A stretch of 64,000 nucleotides of DNA. Origin: Verrucomicrobiaceae bacterium UBA7681 (lineage in GTDB: Bacteria > Verrucomicrobiota > Verrucomicrobiia > Verrucomicrobiales > Verrucomicrobiaceae). Below, piece after piece: positions 7,746-16,688 of this stretch; position 1 is the first letter of the stretch; the number at the start of each line of letters is the position of its first letter. The stretch spans positions 17,206 through 81,205 of the forward strand of contig DLGZ01000025.1 of NCBI GenBank assembly GCA_002482965.1, read 5' to 3'. A model generated the notes under the pieces. That model worked only from the letters and a program-made list of their open reading frames with translations, ran no database searches and was not told the origin of the DNA. The translations under genes and the position numbers were made by a program.

Positions 7746-10169
7746 TTAGCGGGATGAGCTGGAGGTTTGAAGAAGGGAGGGATCGACACGCAGGATGCCT
7801 TTGCCCATGCGCTGGCGGATTTGCTGACCGCGTTCGGTGACGGTGATTTCGCAGCTTAGTTCTTTGTATTGGCCGAGGAGGGATTCGTTGGAGGCGGAGA
7901 TTTCGAAGATGAGCTGTTTGTCGCCGACTTTGAGTTTTGGTGCGTTGATGACGCTCACGCCTTTAGGCAGACCGAGCAGGGTTGCCTGGGCTTCGCCTTC
8001 GAAGGGTTTTTTGTGTTCAATGTCCCAGACGACCTGGGCTTTTTCCCCACGACGGACGGCGGTGGGATTGCTCTTCAGGGCGATGTAGGGCTGGGCGATG
8101 GTGATGTTGATGAATGCGCTCGATGCGCGGATGCGACCCGCGCCGAGGTAATAGGAGCCGCCTGTCGTGGAGGCCGTCATGGCGAGGCGATAGGTGCCCG
8201 GCGCAGCCGAAGCGCTGGCGCTGAGGCGCAGGGTGCCTTCGTTTTTACCCGCAGGAATGGTGAGTGTGGGCTCTCCTTCGACACCGGGTGGCACCCAGTC
8301 GAACTGATGCTCGATGTCTTCATCAAAGCCGGGCTTGCGCGTGATTTTGACCGGGAGCGTGAGTTCACCGTTTTGCGATAGAGGGATGGACGGCTGCTCG
8401 ACATCGATTTGATAAGGGGCGGGCTCGGTGACGGCGAAGGCGTAGTGATCGACGACAAAGGAATGCCATGCGTGACCGCCGCTGTGGCCGAGGAAGGAAA
8501 ACGACTGCTGCGAGCGGCTGAGCAGCGGCGTGCCATCGGTAGTTTTGCAGGTGATGGAGATGAGCGCGGTCTGTGGCTTGGTGCCGGCGTCGGCGATGAA
8601 CTGCACCGGCACCTGACGCTGACCGGCGAGCAGTCGCGGAGCGATCATGCGAACGCCTTGGGGCAGACCCTGCACGACAAGGTCGAGTTCGCCTTTGTAG
8701 CGACTGCCGGCGGCATCGATGAGGTTCACATTCACCGTCCAGCGGCCACCTTGCGGCACGGCAATGCTGGTGAGGCGCGGACATTCCACCATGTCGATGA
8801 CACGCGCCTGGATGAAGGTGTTGATCTCATCTCGGGCGGGTTCGACCTCGATGCGGTAAACGGAAGTCGGATCGCCGAGGCTGCGCATGTCGGTGATGTT
8901 GATGAGGTAATCGCCATCGGTTTTTGGTTCCCAAATGACAGCCGGGTCCATGAGTTCCTTGCGCTGAATCTGTCGCGACATGGCCCAGAGATCGCGATCA
9001 GGAAGCGTCGAGTCATCAGCGGTGATGTCATCTGTTTCGGCATCGGCTTTGCGGATCGTGAGGCGTGGATCGAGCGGTGTGCCGAACGACCGTGCAAAGA
9101 CGCGCACCCGCCAGCGATCACCCGCTTTGACTTTGACCCGGAAGCTGTCGGCATCGTTTGCGGCTTCGATGCGGCCATTCAATGCCGCAGGGAGGGCGCT
9201 GACGGTGGTTTCATCCGCCTCTTTGGCTTCGAGCACGTTGGGGAACTCACTCACACGCATCATCAGCGGTGAAGGCATTTTGTCGTTGAAGGCGAAGTCG
9301 CCGGGTTGTGCGGGGAGCATGGCCTGGATGGCTTCATCGCCTTTTGGATCGCCGAGAAGCGTGGCCGCAAGCATTTCGCCTTTCATGCCACCGGCGGGAT
9401 ACACGGCGAGGGGGCGGTAATTTGAGCCGATGTGCGCGAGGTAGTAGCAGTTGCCGCCCGAGTTGAAGATGCGCTGTTTGACCTCGATACGGTATTCGCC
9501 ATCGGCGGGCAGAATCGTGCTGAACACGGGGTCTTGCAGATGCATGGCGCTGTCGTCATTACGGGCGAGTTCTTTGCCGGTCGCGTCTAGAATGCGTGTG
9601 GTGAGGTCGAACTCGGACCCGGCGTAAAACTTCTCCGTGAGCCACACGGAATCGACCTCCACGGAAAGGTGCTCACCTTGGCGGCCGGTGACGCGATAGA
9701 CATCGACGTCGCCGACTTGATTGGTGTCCATGCGACCGAGCACCGCGCTGTTCATGGGCACGGGCTGGTCTTCCTGCGCCTCTTTGACGATGGGAAAGCG
9801 CGTCACCGCGAAGGTGCTGAGCGTGGTCAACTCGGTGGCGGTGCGCAGTTTGAAGGGGTGCAGTCCGAGCGGGCAATCGGCGTCGATCTCAAGCTTCGCT
9901 AGCACGCTGTCATGGGTGAAACCGCCGTGCATCGTGCTGCGGGGCTGAGGCAGCGATGGCAGGCTTTTCAGTTCAATGCAGCGGATGCCGGGACGATAGA
10001 AGAGAAGCTCACGCGCTTCTTTGATGAAGGCACCTTCGATGGTGACTTCGACCGTGGTGCCGCGCTGGCCTGCGCGAGGCGTGACAAACTCGATATGATG
10101 TACCATCGGGCCCGCGAGCGCGGAGGTGAGCAGACATGCTGAACCTATGAGGGCGATGAAAAGTCGCAT
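7746..10169 (-). CDS. large exported beta-domain protein of the DUF1501/PSD1 operon
   Basis: An 807-residue protein with signal peptide MRLFIALIGSACLLTSALA. The first domain (about 22-95) resembles an IPT/TIG Ig-like fold (FVTPRAGQRGTTVEVTIEG). Two PPC-like (pre-peptidase C-terminal) beta domains seem to follow, around 145-245 (DVDVYRVTGRQGEHLSVEVD, DGEYRIEVKQR) and 325-445 (ADSFRVKVKAGDRWRVRVFA). The remainder is Ig-like, with two segments resembling sugar-binding or protein-contact modules. No heme motif or catalytic signature is visible. It sits between DUF1501 (5 bases upstream) and PSD1 (0-base gap), the usual place for such an accessory protein in this gene set. Domain labels rest on motif resemblance only. 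Confidence 0.85.
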   Translation of the reverse strand: MRLFIALIGSACLLTSALAGPMVHHIEFVTPRAGQRGTTVEVTIEGAFIKEARELLFYRPGIRCIELKSLPSLPQPRSTMHGGFTHDSVLAKLEIDADCPLGLHPFKLRTATELTTLSTFAVTRFPIVKEAQEDQPVPMNSAVLGRMDTNQVGDVDVYRVTGRQGEHLSVEVDSVWLTEKFYAGSEFDLTTRILDATGKELARNDDSAMHLQDPVFSTILPADGEYRIEVKQRIFNSGGNCYYLAHIGSNYRPLAVYPAGGMKGEMLAATLLGDPKGDEAIQAMLPAQPGDFAFNDKMPSPLMMRVSEFPNVLEAKEADETTVSALPAALNGRIEAANDADSFRVKVKAGDRWRVRVFARSFGTPLDPRLTIRKADAETDDITADDSTLPDRDLWAMSRQIQRKELMDPAVIWEPKTDGDYLINITDMRSLGDPTSVYRIEVEPARDEINTFIQARVIDMVECPRLTSIAVPQGGRWTVNVNLIDAAGSRYKGELDLVVQGLPQGVRMIAPRLLAGQRQVPVQFIADAGTKPQTALISITCKTTDGTPLLSRSQQSFSFLGHSGGHAWHSFVVDHYAFAVTEPAPYQIDVEQPSIPLSQNGELTLPVKITRKPGFDEDIEHQFDWVPPGVEGEPTLTIPAGKNEGTLRLSASASAAPGTYRLAMTASTTGGSYYLGAGRIRASSAFINITIAQPYIALKSNPTAVRRGEKAQVVWDIEHKKPFEGEAQATLLGLPKGVSVINAPKLKVGDKQLIFEISASNESLLGQYKELSCEITVTERGQQIRQRMGKGILRVDPSLLQTSSSSR

Positions 10170-10174
10170 GGCGG

Positions 10175-11539
10175 TTAGGAGATGATGCCCTTCACGACAT
10201 TGCCGTCTTTCACGATCTCGATGGGGCGGGTGCCGCCGAAGGCCATGAGCTCTTCGTTGGAGTCGATGCCGAGCTGGCTGTAAACGGTGGCGAGGAAGTC
10301 TTCGAGTTTCACTTCATCGCGTGCGGGTTCAGCGGAGGTGGCGTCGGAGGCACCGTAGATCTGACCTCTCGTGATGCCGCCGCCAGCGAGGAGCATGGAG
10401 TACACTCGGGCCCAATGGTCGCGACCGTTGCTCATGTTTACTTTGGGTGTGCGGCCAAATTCAGTAGTGACCATGACGAGAGTGCTGTCGAGCATGCCGC
10501 GCTGATCGAGATCCGTGATGAGGCCGCTGATGGCGTGGTCGAGCGCGGGCATGAATTCGGTGCAGGTGCTCTTGATGTCCACGTGCGAGTCCCAGGAGCC
10601 GTAGTTGACGCTGACGAAGCGGACGCCGGACTCGACGAGGCGGCGAGCGAGGAGGAGGCGCTCGCCGACGGCGGCGGGGGCTTTCTGTTTTAACTCGTAA
10701 TTGCGGCCATAGAGATCGCGCATGGCGTCGTTTTCATCGGCGAGGGAGAAGGCTTTCCTTGCGGTATCGGAGGTGAGCAGTGAGTAGGCGCTCTTGTAGA
10801 AGTCATCCATCGTGTTGAGCTTGTCGACGTCGGCATCCAGTTTGCGGAGCTGGCCTTCGACGATGTCGCGTGCGGCTTTGCGGCGTTCGAACTGCTGCAT
10901 GGAGACGCCATCGGGGATGCTGAAGTCGCGCACCTTGAACTCGCCTTTGGCGCCAGGGTCGGCGTTGAGCTGGAAGGGGCCGTACTTGCTGCTGAGGAAA
11001 CCAGTGCCGCCTTCAAAGCCGCGCATGGCGGGAATGGCGACGTAGGGAGGCATGCCCTGGCGAATGCCCATGAGATGGGAAACGACGCTGCCCATCTGCG
11101 GGTAGTCGATGACAGTGGTCGGCGTGTAGCCGGTGTAAAGGTGGTAGGTGGCCTGCTGGTGATCGGGGATTTTGCCGGTGACGGAGCGAACAATGGTGAG
11201 CTTGTCGGCGATCTTGGCGAGTCGGGTGAAGTTCTCGCTGAAGACCTCGCCGGTGTTGGTTTTAGCCACGCCAAAGCCGCCGCGATATTCCGTGGGCGCT
11301 TCGGGTTTCGGGTCCCAGGATTCCTGCTGGGCCATGCCGCCGGGGAGATGCAGATGGATGATGCTTTTGGCCTTGCCTTCTTTGAAGAATCCCGGCTCCA
11401 CGGTGGCGCGGGCTTCGTGTTTGAGAAGATCGGCCATGCTGAGGCCGAGGGCGCTGCAGAAGCCGATGCGCATGGCTTCGCGACGCTGGAGATTCATCTG
11501 GCGGAAGCCGGTGCAGCCGGAGGGGGCGGGGATTTTCAT
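10175..11539 (-). CDS. Tat-exported DUF1501 protein
   Basis: DUF1501 family member (sulfatase/alkaline-phosphatase-like fold) of 454 residues from the ATG at 11539. A second ATG at 11497 would give 440. The longer frame to 11836 runs antisense into the SDR gene and is rejected. The N-terminus has a twin-arginine type signal (LQRREAMRIGFCSALGLS), implying folded export. Family segments seen: SIIHLHLPGGMAQQESWDPK, VRSVTGKIPDHQQATYHLYTG (two blocks), SVNYGSWDSHVD, VMVTTEFGRTPKVN and GRDHWARVYSMLLAGGG. It heads the four-gene minus-strand operon, with its promoter presumably in the 139-base divergent gap before the SDR gene. Substrate unknown. Confidence 0.92.
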   Translation of the reverse strand: MKIPAPSGCTGFRQMNLQRREAMRIGFCSALGLSMADLLKHEARATVEPGFFKEGKAKSIIHLHLPGGMAQQESWDPKPEAPTEYRGGFGVAKTNTGEVFSENFTRLAKIADKLTIVRSVTGKIPDHQQATYHLYTGYTPTTVIDYPQMGSVVSHLMGIRQGMPPYVAIPAMRGFEGGTGFLSSKYGPFQLNADPGAKGEFKVRDFSIPDGVSMQQFERRKAARDIVEGQLRKLDADVDKLNTMDDFYKSAYSLLTSDTARKAFSLADENDAMRDLYGRNYELKQKAPAAVGERLLLARRLVESGVRFVSVNYGSWDSHVDIKSTCTEFMPALDHAISGLITDLDQRGMLDSTLVMVTTEFGRTPKVNMSNGRDHWARVYSMLLAGGGITRGQIYGASDATSAEPARDEVKLEDFLATVYSQLGIDSNEELMAFGGTRPIEIVKDGNVVKGIIS

Positions 11540-11678
11540 GTGGGGCGGCGAAAGGATTGCGGGGAAACGAGGATGTGAAGTTACTGAGTGAAAGTGGGTT
11601 TCCTTGCGGGACCCCGAGAACTCGGGGGGAGGCCGGACGTGGTCTTTGCATAAGCGGGCGGGATGACCATAGTGCGGA

Positions 11679-12434
11679 ATGAATTTGAATCTTGAAGGGC
11701 AGTCGGTCGCTGTGTTTGGAGCTGGGCGGGGCATTGGCCGGGCGATTGCAGATGGATTTGTCGCGGAGGGGTGTTCCGTGCGCGGGTTTGACCGAGAGAA
11801 GACGGCGGAGTTTATCGCGGCGGGGGATGTGGCCAATTATGAGGCGGTGAAGAGTTTTGCGGATGAGTTTGAGAGCGTGAAGCACGTGGTGTTTTGCGTA
11901 GGCATTGGGTCGGGGAAGTTTGGGTTTCCGTTTTGGAATCTGGAGCCGACCGACTGGGCACGGGTGCTGGAGGTGAATCTGATCGGCGCGGTGAATGTGG
12001 CGCATGCGTTTGCACCGAAGCTGATCGAGAGCGGTGGGGGGTCGATGCTGTTTTTGGTTTCCGTGGCGGGGCAGATGGGATCGCAGACGGATCCGCCGTA
12101 CAGTGCTTCGAAGGCGGCGCTGATTAACTTTACGCAGTGCGCGGCGAAGGATCTGGGGCCGCATAATGTGCGGGTGAATGCGCTGGCGCCGGGGATGGTG
12201 AAGACGGAGCTGAACCAGAGCATCTGGGCGGCGGGGCAGAAGAAGCTGCCGGAGGAGAAGCGGCAGAGCTTTGATGACTGGGCTGCGGAGAAGATCAAGA
12301 AGGTGTCGCACCTAGGCCGCTGGCAGATGCCGGACGAGTATGCGGCGATGGCGACGTTTCTGGCGTCAAATCATGCGAAGAATATTACCGGGCAGACGAT
12401 CAATATTGATGGTGGGCAGGTGATGCATGCTTGA
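11679..12434 (+). CDS. short-chain dehydrogenase/reductase (SDR)
   Basis: A 251-residue classical SDR, cytosolic, NAD(P)-dependent. The cofactor loop is GAGRGIG (14-20). The catalytic tetrad is present as Ser128 (LVSVAG) and Tyr141/Lys145 (YSASK). The usual NNAG segment is replaced by CVGIGSG near residue 73, so this is an atypical member. The C-terminus has the family hallmark ITGQTINIDGG. Specificity cannot be read from sequence. The aspartate in VRGFDRE after beta-2 favours NAD over NADP. It is divergent from the DUF1501 operon and convergent with the next dehydrogenase, with a hairpin between them. Confidence 0.9.
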   Translation: MNLNLEGQSVAVFGAGRGIGRAIADGFVAEGCSVRGFDREKTAEFIAAGDVANYEAVKSFADEFESVKHVVFCVGIGSGKFGFPFWNLEPTDWARVLEVNLIGAVNVAHAFAPKLIESGGGSMLFLVSVAGQMGSQTDPPYSASKAALINFTQCAAKDLGPHNVRVNALAPGMVKTELNQSIWAAGQKKLPEEKRQSFDDWAAEKIKKVSHLGRWQMPDEYAAMATFLASNHAKNITGQTINIDGGQVMHA

Positions 12435-12463
12435 GGAGCGGAGTGCAAGGTGATGGCGGAGCG

Positions 12464-12483
12464 CCGCACAGAGGACTGTGCGG
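12464..12483. terminator. perfect hairpin between convergent genes
   Basis: CCGCACAG and CTGTGCGG pair perfectly (8 bp) around an AGGA loop, in the 135-base gap between the convergent SDR and hydroxyacid-dehydrogenase genes. There is no adjoining T run on either strand, so it is a factor-independent terminator only by position. It could equally be a dispersed palindrome. Confidence 0.45.
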
Positions 12484-12569
12484 ACCACTTTGCTAGCGCT
12501 CATGCGACGCGCTGTGAATGGTTGGATGATTTTCCGAATTCGTGCTTTAAGAGAACTTGGAAGTTCGCT

Positions 12570-13442
12570 TTACTCGTAGAGGCGGAAGAGGCCGCTGTGA
12601 TCGAGGTCGCCGAGGTGTTTTTCGTGGACGAATTTTTCCCATTGGGCGAGGGAGTTTTTCAAGGTGGGGGAGTCGAGGCCGACGGAGTCGGCGAGCTGGG
12701 ACATGAGGCGGACGTCTTTGAGCTGGAGGGTGGCGCGGCCACCGGGGGCGAAGTCGCGGCGGACCATGCGGTCGCCATGGAGATCGAGGATGCGGCTTTC
12801 GGCGAAGCCGCCGAGGAGGGCTTTCCGAACGAGGGCGGGATCGACGCCGGAGAGTTCGGCGAGGCGGAGGGCCTGGGCGACGGCATCAATGGTCTGGGCG
12901 ACGATGAGCTGATTGGCGAGTTTGGTGACCTGGCCGCTGCCGACGGGGCCGAGGTGGGTGATGTTTTTGCCGACGGTCTGGAAGATGGGGAGGGCGCGCT
13001 GGAAATTTTCTTCGCTGCCGCCGGCCATGATAGTGAGGGTGGCGGCTTCGGCGCCGACCTGGCCGCCGGAGACGGGGGCATCGACCCAGTTGACGCGTTG
13101 GGCCCATTGTTTGGTTTCGGGAACGCCGGTGGTGCCGAAGTCGATGATGAGGGCGTCCGGGTGCAGGCCTTCGATGAGGCCGCCGGGGCCGAAGACGATG
13201 GCTTCGACGACGTCGGTCATGGTGAGATTGATGCAAATGATGCCTGGGCCGATTTCGCGGGCGAGTTCGGGGAGGGTGGCGGCGCGGCGCATGCCGAGGG
13301 CGACGGCATCTTCTGCGGGGCCGGGGCTGCGATTCCAGACGACGACGTCGGCTCCGGCGGTGTGGAGGTGGCGTGCATTGGCGCGGCCCATGTTGCCGAG
13401 TCCGACGAATCCGATCTTGTGTCCTGCGAGTGGCTTGCTCAT
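12570..13442 (-). CDS. beta-hydroxyacid dehydrogenase (3-hydroxyisobutyrate dehydrogenase family)
   Basis: A 290-residue cytosolic NAD(P)-dependent dehydrogenase. The N-terminal Rossmann motif is GLGNMG (14-19). The substrate-binding signature DAPVSGGQVGAEAATLTIMA starts near residue 121. The catalytic lysine is K174, with N177, in GSGQVTKLANQLIV. The C-terminal all-helical domain ends in QLKDVRLM...GLFRLYE. Family members oxidise 3-hydroxyisobutyrate, tartronate semialdehyde, L-threonate or similar 2/3-hydroxyacids. The gene starts 58 bases from a divergent DenD-like gene, which makes a four-carbon sugar-acid substrate attractive, but specificity is inferred from context only. The start gives the expected MSKP-loop spacing to the Rossmann motif. 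Confidence 0.9.
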   Translation of the reverse strand: MSKPLAGHKIGFVGLGNMGRANARHLHTAGADVVVWNRSPGPAEDAVALGMRRAATLPELAREIGPGIICINLTMTDVVEAIVFGPGGLIEGLHPDALIIDFGTTGVPETKQWAQRVNWVDAPVSGGQVGAEAATLTIMAGGSEENFQRALPIFQTVGKNITHLGPVGSGQVTKLANQLIVAQTIDAVAQALRLAELSGVDPALVRKALLGGFAESRILDLHGDRMVRRDFAPGGRATLQLKDVRLMSQLADSVGLDSPTLKNSLAQWEKFVHEKHLGDLDHSGLFRLYE

Positions 13443-13500
13443 GTCCGGGCGAACTCACATCAGGCGGTGCCTGATGGCAAACTCCTTCCCAACCTACTTC

Positions 13501-14469
13501 ATGAAAATCATCATCACCGGCGGCGGCGGCTTCCTTGGCTCACAGCTTGCGCAGAAACTTTTGGAACGCGGCACGTGGTGCGGCAAGGCGATCACGGAGA
13601 TGGTGCTGCTGGATGCGTTTTTCCGCGGTGAGCCTACGGATGCGCGGGTGAAGCATGTGCAAGGTGACATTGGTGACCGGGCGACGGTGCTGGCAGCAAC
13701 GGGGCCGAAGTTTGATGTGATTTTTCACCTGGCCTCGATGGTGAGCGGGGAGTGTGAGGAGAGGTTTGATGATGCGATGCGGGTGAATCTGGAGGGCGGG
13801 CGCAATGTGTTTGAGGCGGCGCGTGCGGCGGAAGGCAAGCCGCGGGTGGTGTTTGCGAGCAGTGTGGCGGTTTATGGCGGGCTGGACATGTCGCAACTGA
13901 TGTCTGACCTGACGAAGCAACTGCCGCAGACGACGTATGGGATGACGAAGGCGATGTGCGAGATGATGGTGAATGACCATACGCGCAAAGGGCACTTTGA
14001 TGGACGCAGCGTGCGGCTCCCAACGGTGATCGTGAGGCCGGGCAAGCCGAATGCGGCGGCATCGAGCTGGGCGAGCGGGATGTTTCGTGAGCCGCTGAAT
14101 GGTGAGGCGTGCATGCTGCCGATCCGGCGTGATCAACCGCATCCGATGACCGGGTATCGGACAGTGATTGAGTCGTTCATCGCGCTGAGTGAAGTGCCGG
14201 AGGAGATGCTGGGGAAGGATCGGGCGTATGTGCTGCCTGCGCATCGGGTGACGCCGCAGATTGCGGAGAAGGTGATTCAAGAAGTGGCGGCGGAGCGTGG
14301 GATCATTCTGGGGCCGATTGTGGATGCGTTTGATGCGCGGATTCAGGGCATCGTTGATAACTGGCCGCAGCAGGTGGATGGCGCGCGCTCTGAGGCGATT
14401 GGTCTGCCGAGACCGCCGGAGCTGAAAGTGATCGTGGAACAATATGTGGCGGACTTTGGAATGAAGTAG
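13501..14469 (+). CDS. denD: D-erythronate dehydrogenase-like epimerase-fold protein
   Basis: Begins at ATG 13501 (322 residues). The frame is open 196 codons further upstream, but only as antisense of the neighbouring dehydrogenase. It is an extended SDR: cofactor motif TGGGGFLG (6-13), VVFASSVAVYGG with the active-site serine, and Tyr146/Lys150 in YGMTK. DenD-type segments include IFHLASMVSGECEERFD, VRPGKPNAAASSWASGM and REPLNG. DenD oxidises D-erythronate to 2-oxo-tetronate in four-carbon sugar-acid breakdown, but no OtnK kinase or aldolase gene is present in the window. The symbol is therefore a family-level call. A divergent hydroxyacid dehydrogenase lies 58 bases upstream. Confidence 0.8.
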   Translation: MKIIITGGGGFLGSQLAQKLLERGTWCGKAITEMVLLDAFFRGEPTDARVKHVQGDIGDRATVLAATGPKFDVIFHLASMVSGECEERFDDAMRVNLEGGRNVFEAARAAEGKPRVVFASSVAVYGGLDMSQLMSDLTKQLPQTTYGMTKAMCEMMVNDHTRKGHFDGRSVRLPTVIVRPGKPNAAASSWASGMFREPLNGEACMLPIRRDQPHPMTGYRTVIESFIALSEVPEEMLGKDRAYVLPAHRVTPQIAEKVIQEVAAERGIILGPIVDAFDARIQGIVDNWPQQVDGARSEAIGLPRPPELKVIVEQYVADFGMK

Positions 14470-14506
14470 GCTTTGCCGTGACCGTGGAATGCGGTAGCCT
14501 CGCTGC

Positions 14507-15508
14507 ATGAGTGAGATACGACCCTTTGCGAACGCGCCCGAAATCCACCTCAACCCGAAGTTCGCTCTCATTGGTGTTGGAGTGTTGTTTTTGCTGGTTG
14601 GCGTCTATTCCGGGATCTATCAGGTTCCGGCGGAATCGGTGGCGGTGGTGCAGCGTTTTGGTGGTTACTTGAAGACGGAAACCCCCGGGCTGCACTTCAA
14701 GCTGCCGTGGGGCATTGATCAGGTCACGGAGGTGGAGATTTTGCGTCAGCAGAAGCTGGAGTTTGGCTTTGGCACCCGGGGTGCGACCAACCCGTATCAG
14801 TATGCGGATCCTGGTGATCAGGAGGGCGAAAAAACGATGGTTACGGGCGATCTGAATACGGCAATGGTGGAATGGGTGGTGCAGTACCACATCAGCGATC
14901 CAGTGGCGTATGTGTTTAATTTTCGCGAGCCGGTGCCGACGCTAAGAGACTTGTCTCAGGCGGTGATGCGAGAGGTGGTGGGTGATCGCACGGTGGATGA
15001 AGTACTGACCATTGGCCGACAGGAAATGGAGACCAAATGCGCGGAACGACTGCGTGAACTGGTGGCGGCGCTGAACATGGGCGTGCGGATTGATCAGATT
15101 CAGCTAGGGAACATCAATCCGCCTGATGATGTGAAGGCGAGTTTCAGTGACGTGAACCGTGCGAAGCAGGAGAAGGAGTCTTCGATCAATGCGGCGAGCG
15201 GGAATTACAATGAGATCATTCCGAAAGCGCGTGGCGAAGCGGAGCAGAAGCTCAAAGGGGCCGAAGGCTATGCGGCCAAACGCATCAATGAGGCCGAAGG
15301 TGATGCGGCGCGGTTCAAGTCTGTGCTGGCTGAATACCTGAAGGCTCCGGAGGTGACCAAGAAACGTCTTTATTTGGAAACGATGAGCGAGGTGCTGGCC
15401 CAGGTGCCGGGGAAAATCATCTTGGATGACAAGGCCTCCTCGTTTCTGCCGCTGATGAATCTTCGTCAGGCGACCCCACAAACCAACCCTTCTCCTGCCA
15501 CACGATGA
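14507..15508 (+). CDS. hflK: HflK-like SPFH membrane protein
   Basis: A 333-residue protein with one N-terminal transmembrane helix (about 19-36) after a short cytoplasmic leader, then an SPFH/band-7 domain starting QVPAESVAVVQRFGGYLKTE (about 39-58). MREVVGDRTVDEVLTIGR and a charged helical arm (ARGEAEQKLKGAEGYAAKRI) follow, ending in a proline-containing tail. HflK with HflC forms a large ring-like cage around the FtsH membrane protease and modulates its activity. It lacks the Gly/Pro-rich N-terminal extension of E. coli HflK (419 residues) and has an insert rich in Gly/Asp near 90-112 (GFGTRGATNPYQYADPGDQE). The stop overlaps the hflC start by four bases. Confidence 0.88.
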   Translation: MSEIRPFANAPEIHLNPKFALIGVGVLFLLVGVYSGIYQVPAESVAVVQRFGGYLKTETPGLHFKLPWGIDQVTEVEILRQQKLEFGFGTRGATNPYQYADPGDQEGEKTMVTGDLNTAMVEWVVQYHISDPVAYVFNFREPVPTLRDLSQAVMREVVGDRTVDEVLTIGRQEMETKCAERLRELVAALNMGVRIDQIQLGNINPPDDVKASFSDVNRAKQEKESSINAASGNYNEIIPKARGEAEQKLKGAEGYAAKRINEAEGDAARFKSVLAEYLKAPEVTKKRLYLETMSEVLAQVPGKIILDDKASSFLPLMNLRQATPQTNPSPATR

Positions 15509-16557
15509 AATCCTCCCTCCTTTTGATAGTTGTCCTCGCGCTGGTCTTTGTGGCGAGCAATGGTTTGTACACCGTGAGCGAGACGGAGCAGGTGGTGATC
15601 ACCCAGTTCGGCAAGCCGGTAGGGGAGCCTATCCGTGACGCGGGTCTGCACTGGAAGACGCCTTTTGTGCAGACCATCAACCGCCTGGACAAACGGGTGC
15701 TGGAATGGGACGGGCCTTCGGCCAACATGACGACGAAGGACAAGGTCATCGTGGTGGTGGATGCGTTTGGCCGCTGGGAGATCAACGACCCGCTGGTGTT
15801 TTTCCGTCAGCTCACGGATGAGCGGCGCGCGCTGTCGCGGCTGGATGACATCCTGGCGAGCGAGACGCGCATCGTCATCGCGAAGCATGATTTCATCGAA
15901 GCGGTGCGGACCACGAAGGACCGAAAAGCGGTGCGTGATGAGAGCAATGTGACCACGACGGGCAGCACGCCTTCGACTGCGGATACACGTCTGGGTGTGC
16001 TGCCGCCGATCACGTATGGTCGAGTCGAGCTTGAGGCTGAGATTCTGAAGAATGCCATCCCGAAGATTGAGGGGTACGGCATCCGGCTGCTGGATGTGCG
16101 CTTCAAACGGATCGACTACGATCCGACGGTGAGCAAGTCGATCCATCAGCGCATGATTTCTGAGCGTGAGCAGATTGCCAAGCTGCACCGCGCGGAAGGT
16201 GAAGGCGAGGCGGCGAAGATCAATGGGGAGCGTGAGCGTGATCTGGCGACGATTGAGTCCGAGGCGTACCGCAAGGTGCAGGAGATGGAAGGTACGGCGG
16301 ATGCGAAGGCAACGGAGATTTATGCGAAGGCGTACAACCAGACGCCGGAGGCTGCGGAACTGTTTGATTTCCTCAAGACGATGGAGACGTACAAGATGCT
16401 GATCACTTCTGACACGACGATGATTTTCACGACGGACAGCGAGTTGTTCCGGTATCTGAAGTCGAGCAATCCGCAGGCGACGAAACCGGTGGCGGGAGCG
16501 ACAGGGGAGTTCACGCCACTGCACAAGCTACCGACGCTGATGGAAGTGGGGCGGTGA
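15505..16557 (+). CDS. hflC: HflC-like SPFH membrane protein
   Basis: A 350-residue partner of the preceding gene, coupled by an ATGA overlap at 15505-15508. It starts with a signal-anchor helix (LLLIVVLALVFVASNGLY), then the SPFH core SETEQVVITQFGKPVGEPI and GLHWKTPFVQTINRLDKRVL, and DRRL-like EYGIRLLDVRFKRIDY toward the end of the domain. The helical arm contains REQIAKLHRAEGEGEAAKI, followed by the C-terminal FLKTMETYKMLI and TDSELFRYL. An insert at about 140-165 (TTGSTPSTADTRLG) is longer than in E. coli HflC (334 residues). Acts with HflK on FtsH in the inner membrane. Confidence 0.9.
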   Translation: MKSSLLLIVVLALVFVASNGLYTVSETEQVVITQFGKPVGEPIRDAGLHWKTPFVQTINRLDKRVLEWDGPSANMTTKDKVIVVVDAFGRWEINDPLVFFRQLTDERRALSRLDDILASETRIVIAKHDFIEAVRTTKDRKAVRDESNVTTTGSTPSTADTRLGVLPPITYGRVELEAEILKNAIPKIEGYGIRLLDVRFKRIDYDPTVSKSIHQRMISEREQIAKLHRAEGEGEAAKINGERERDLATIESEAYRKVQEMEGTADAKATEIYAKAYNQTPEAAELFDFLKTMETYKMLITSDTTMIFTTDSELFRYLKSSNPQATKPVAGATGEFTPLHKLPTLMEVGR

Positions 16558-16581
16558 GGAGGGCGGGGTCTGAACCGGAAA

Positions 16582-16595
16582 CCGGCTGAGGCCGG
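16582..16595. terminator. weak GC hairpin between convergent hflC and giant gene 1
   Basis: CCGGC-TGAG-GCCGG forms a 5-bp stem in the 131-base convergent gap. A second CCGG lies just before it. No U tract follows on either strand. The gap holds no gene. It may be a transcription stop or part of a short dispersed palindrome; support is thin. Confidence 0.25.
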
Positions 16596-16688
16596 GACTA
16601 CAGAACGGCGTTGGGCAGCTTGTGAACGAGGAACCAAGCATCTGAAGTCTGCACCTCTGCGCCTTGGTGGTGAACCTAACCGTGCTGA

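Noticed and set aside
6165..9272. Plus-strand frames 6165-7184 and 8409-9272
   Set aside because: They lie opposite the PSD1 and large beta-domain genes, which carry clear domain motifs and signal peptides.
11540..11836. 99-codon N-terminal extension of DUF1501
   Set aside because: It precedes the Tat signal, overlaps the start of the divergent SDR gene and has Pro/Ser/Arg-rich noise composition.
12450..13631. Plus-strand frame of 393 codons, and the long N-terminal extension of the DenD-like frame (12913-13500)
   Set aside because: Both are antisense to the hydroxyacid dehydrogenase; the Rossmann motif of DenD begins right at ATG 13501.
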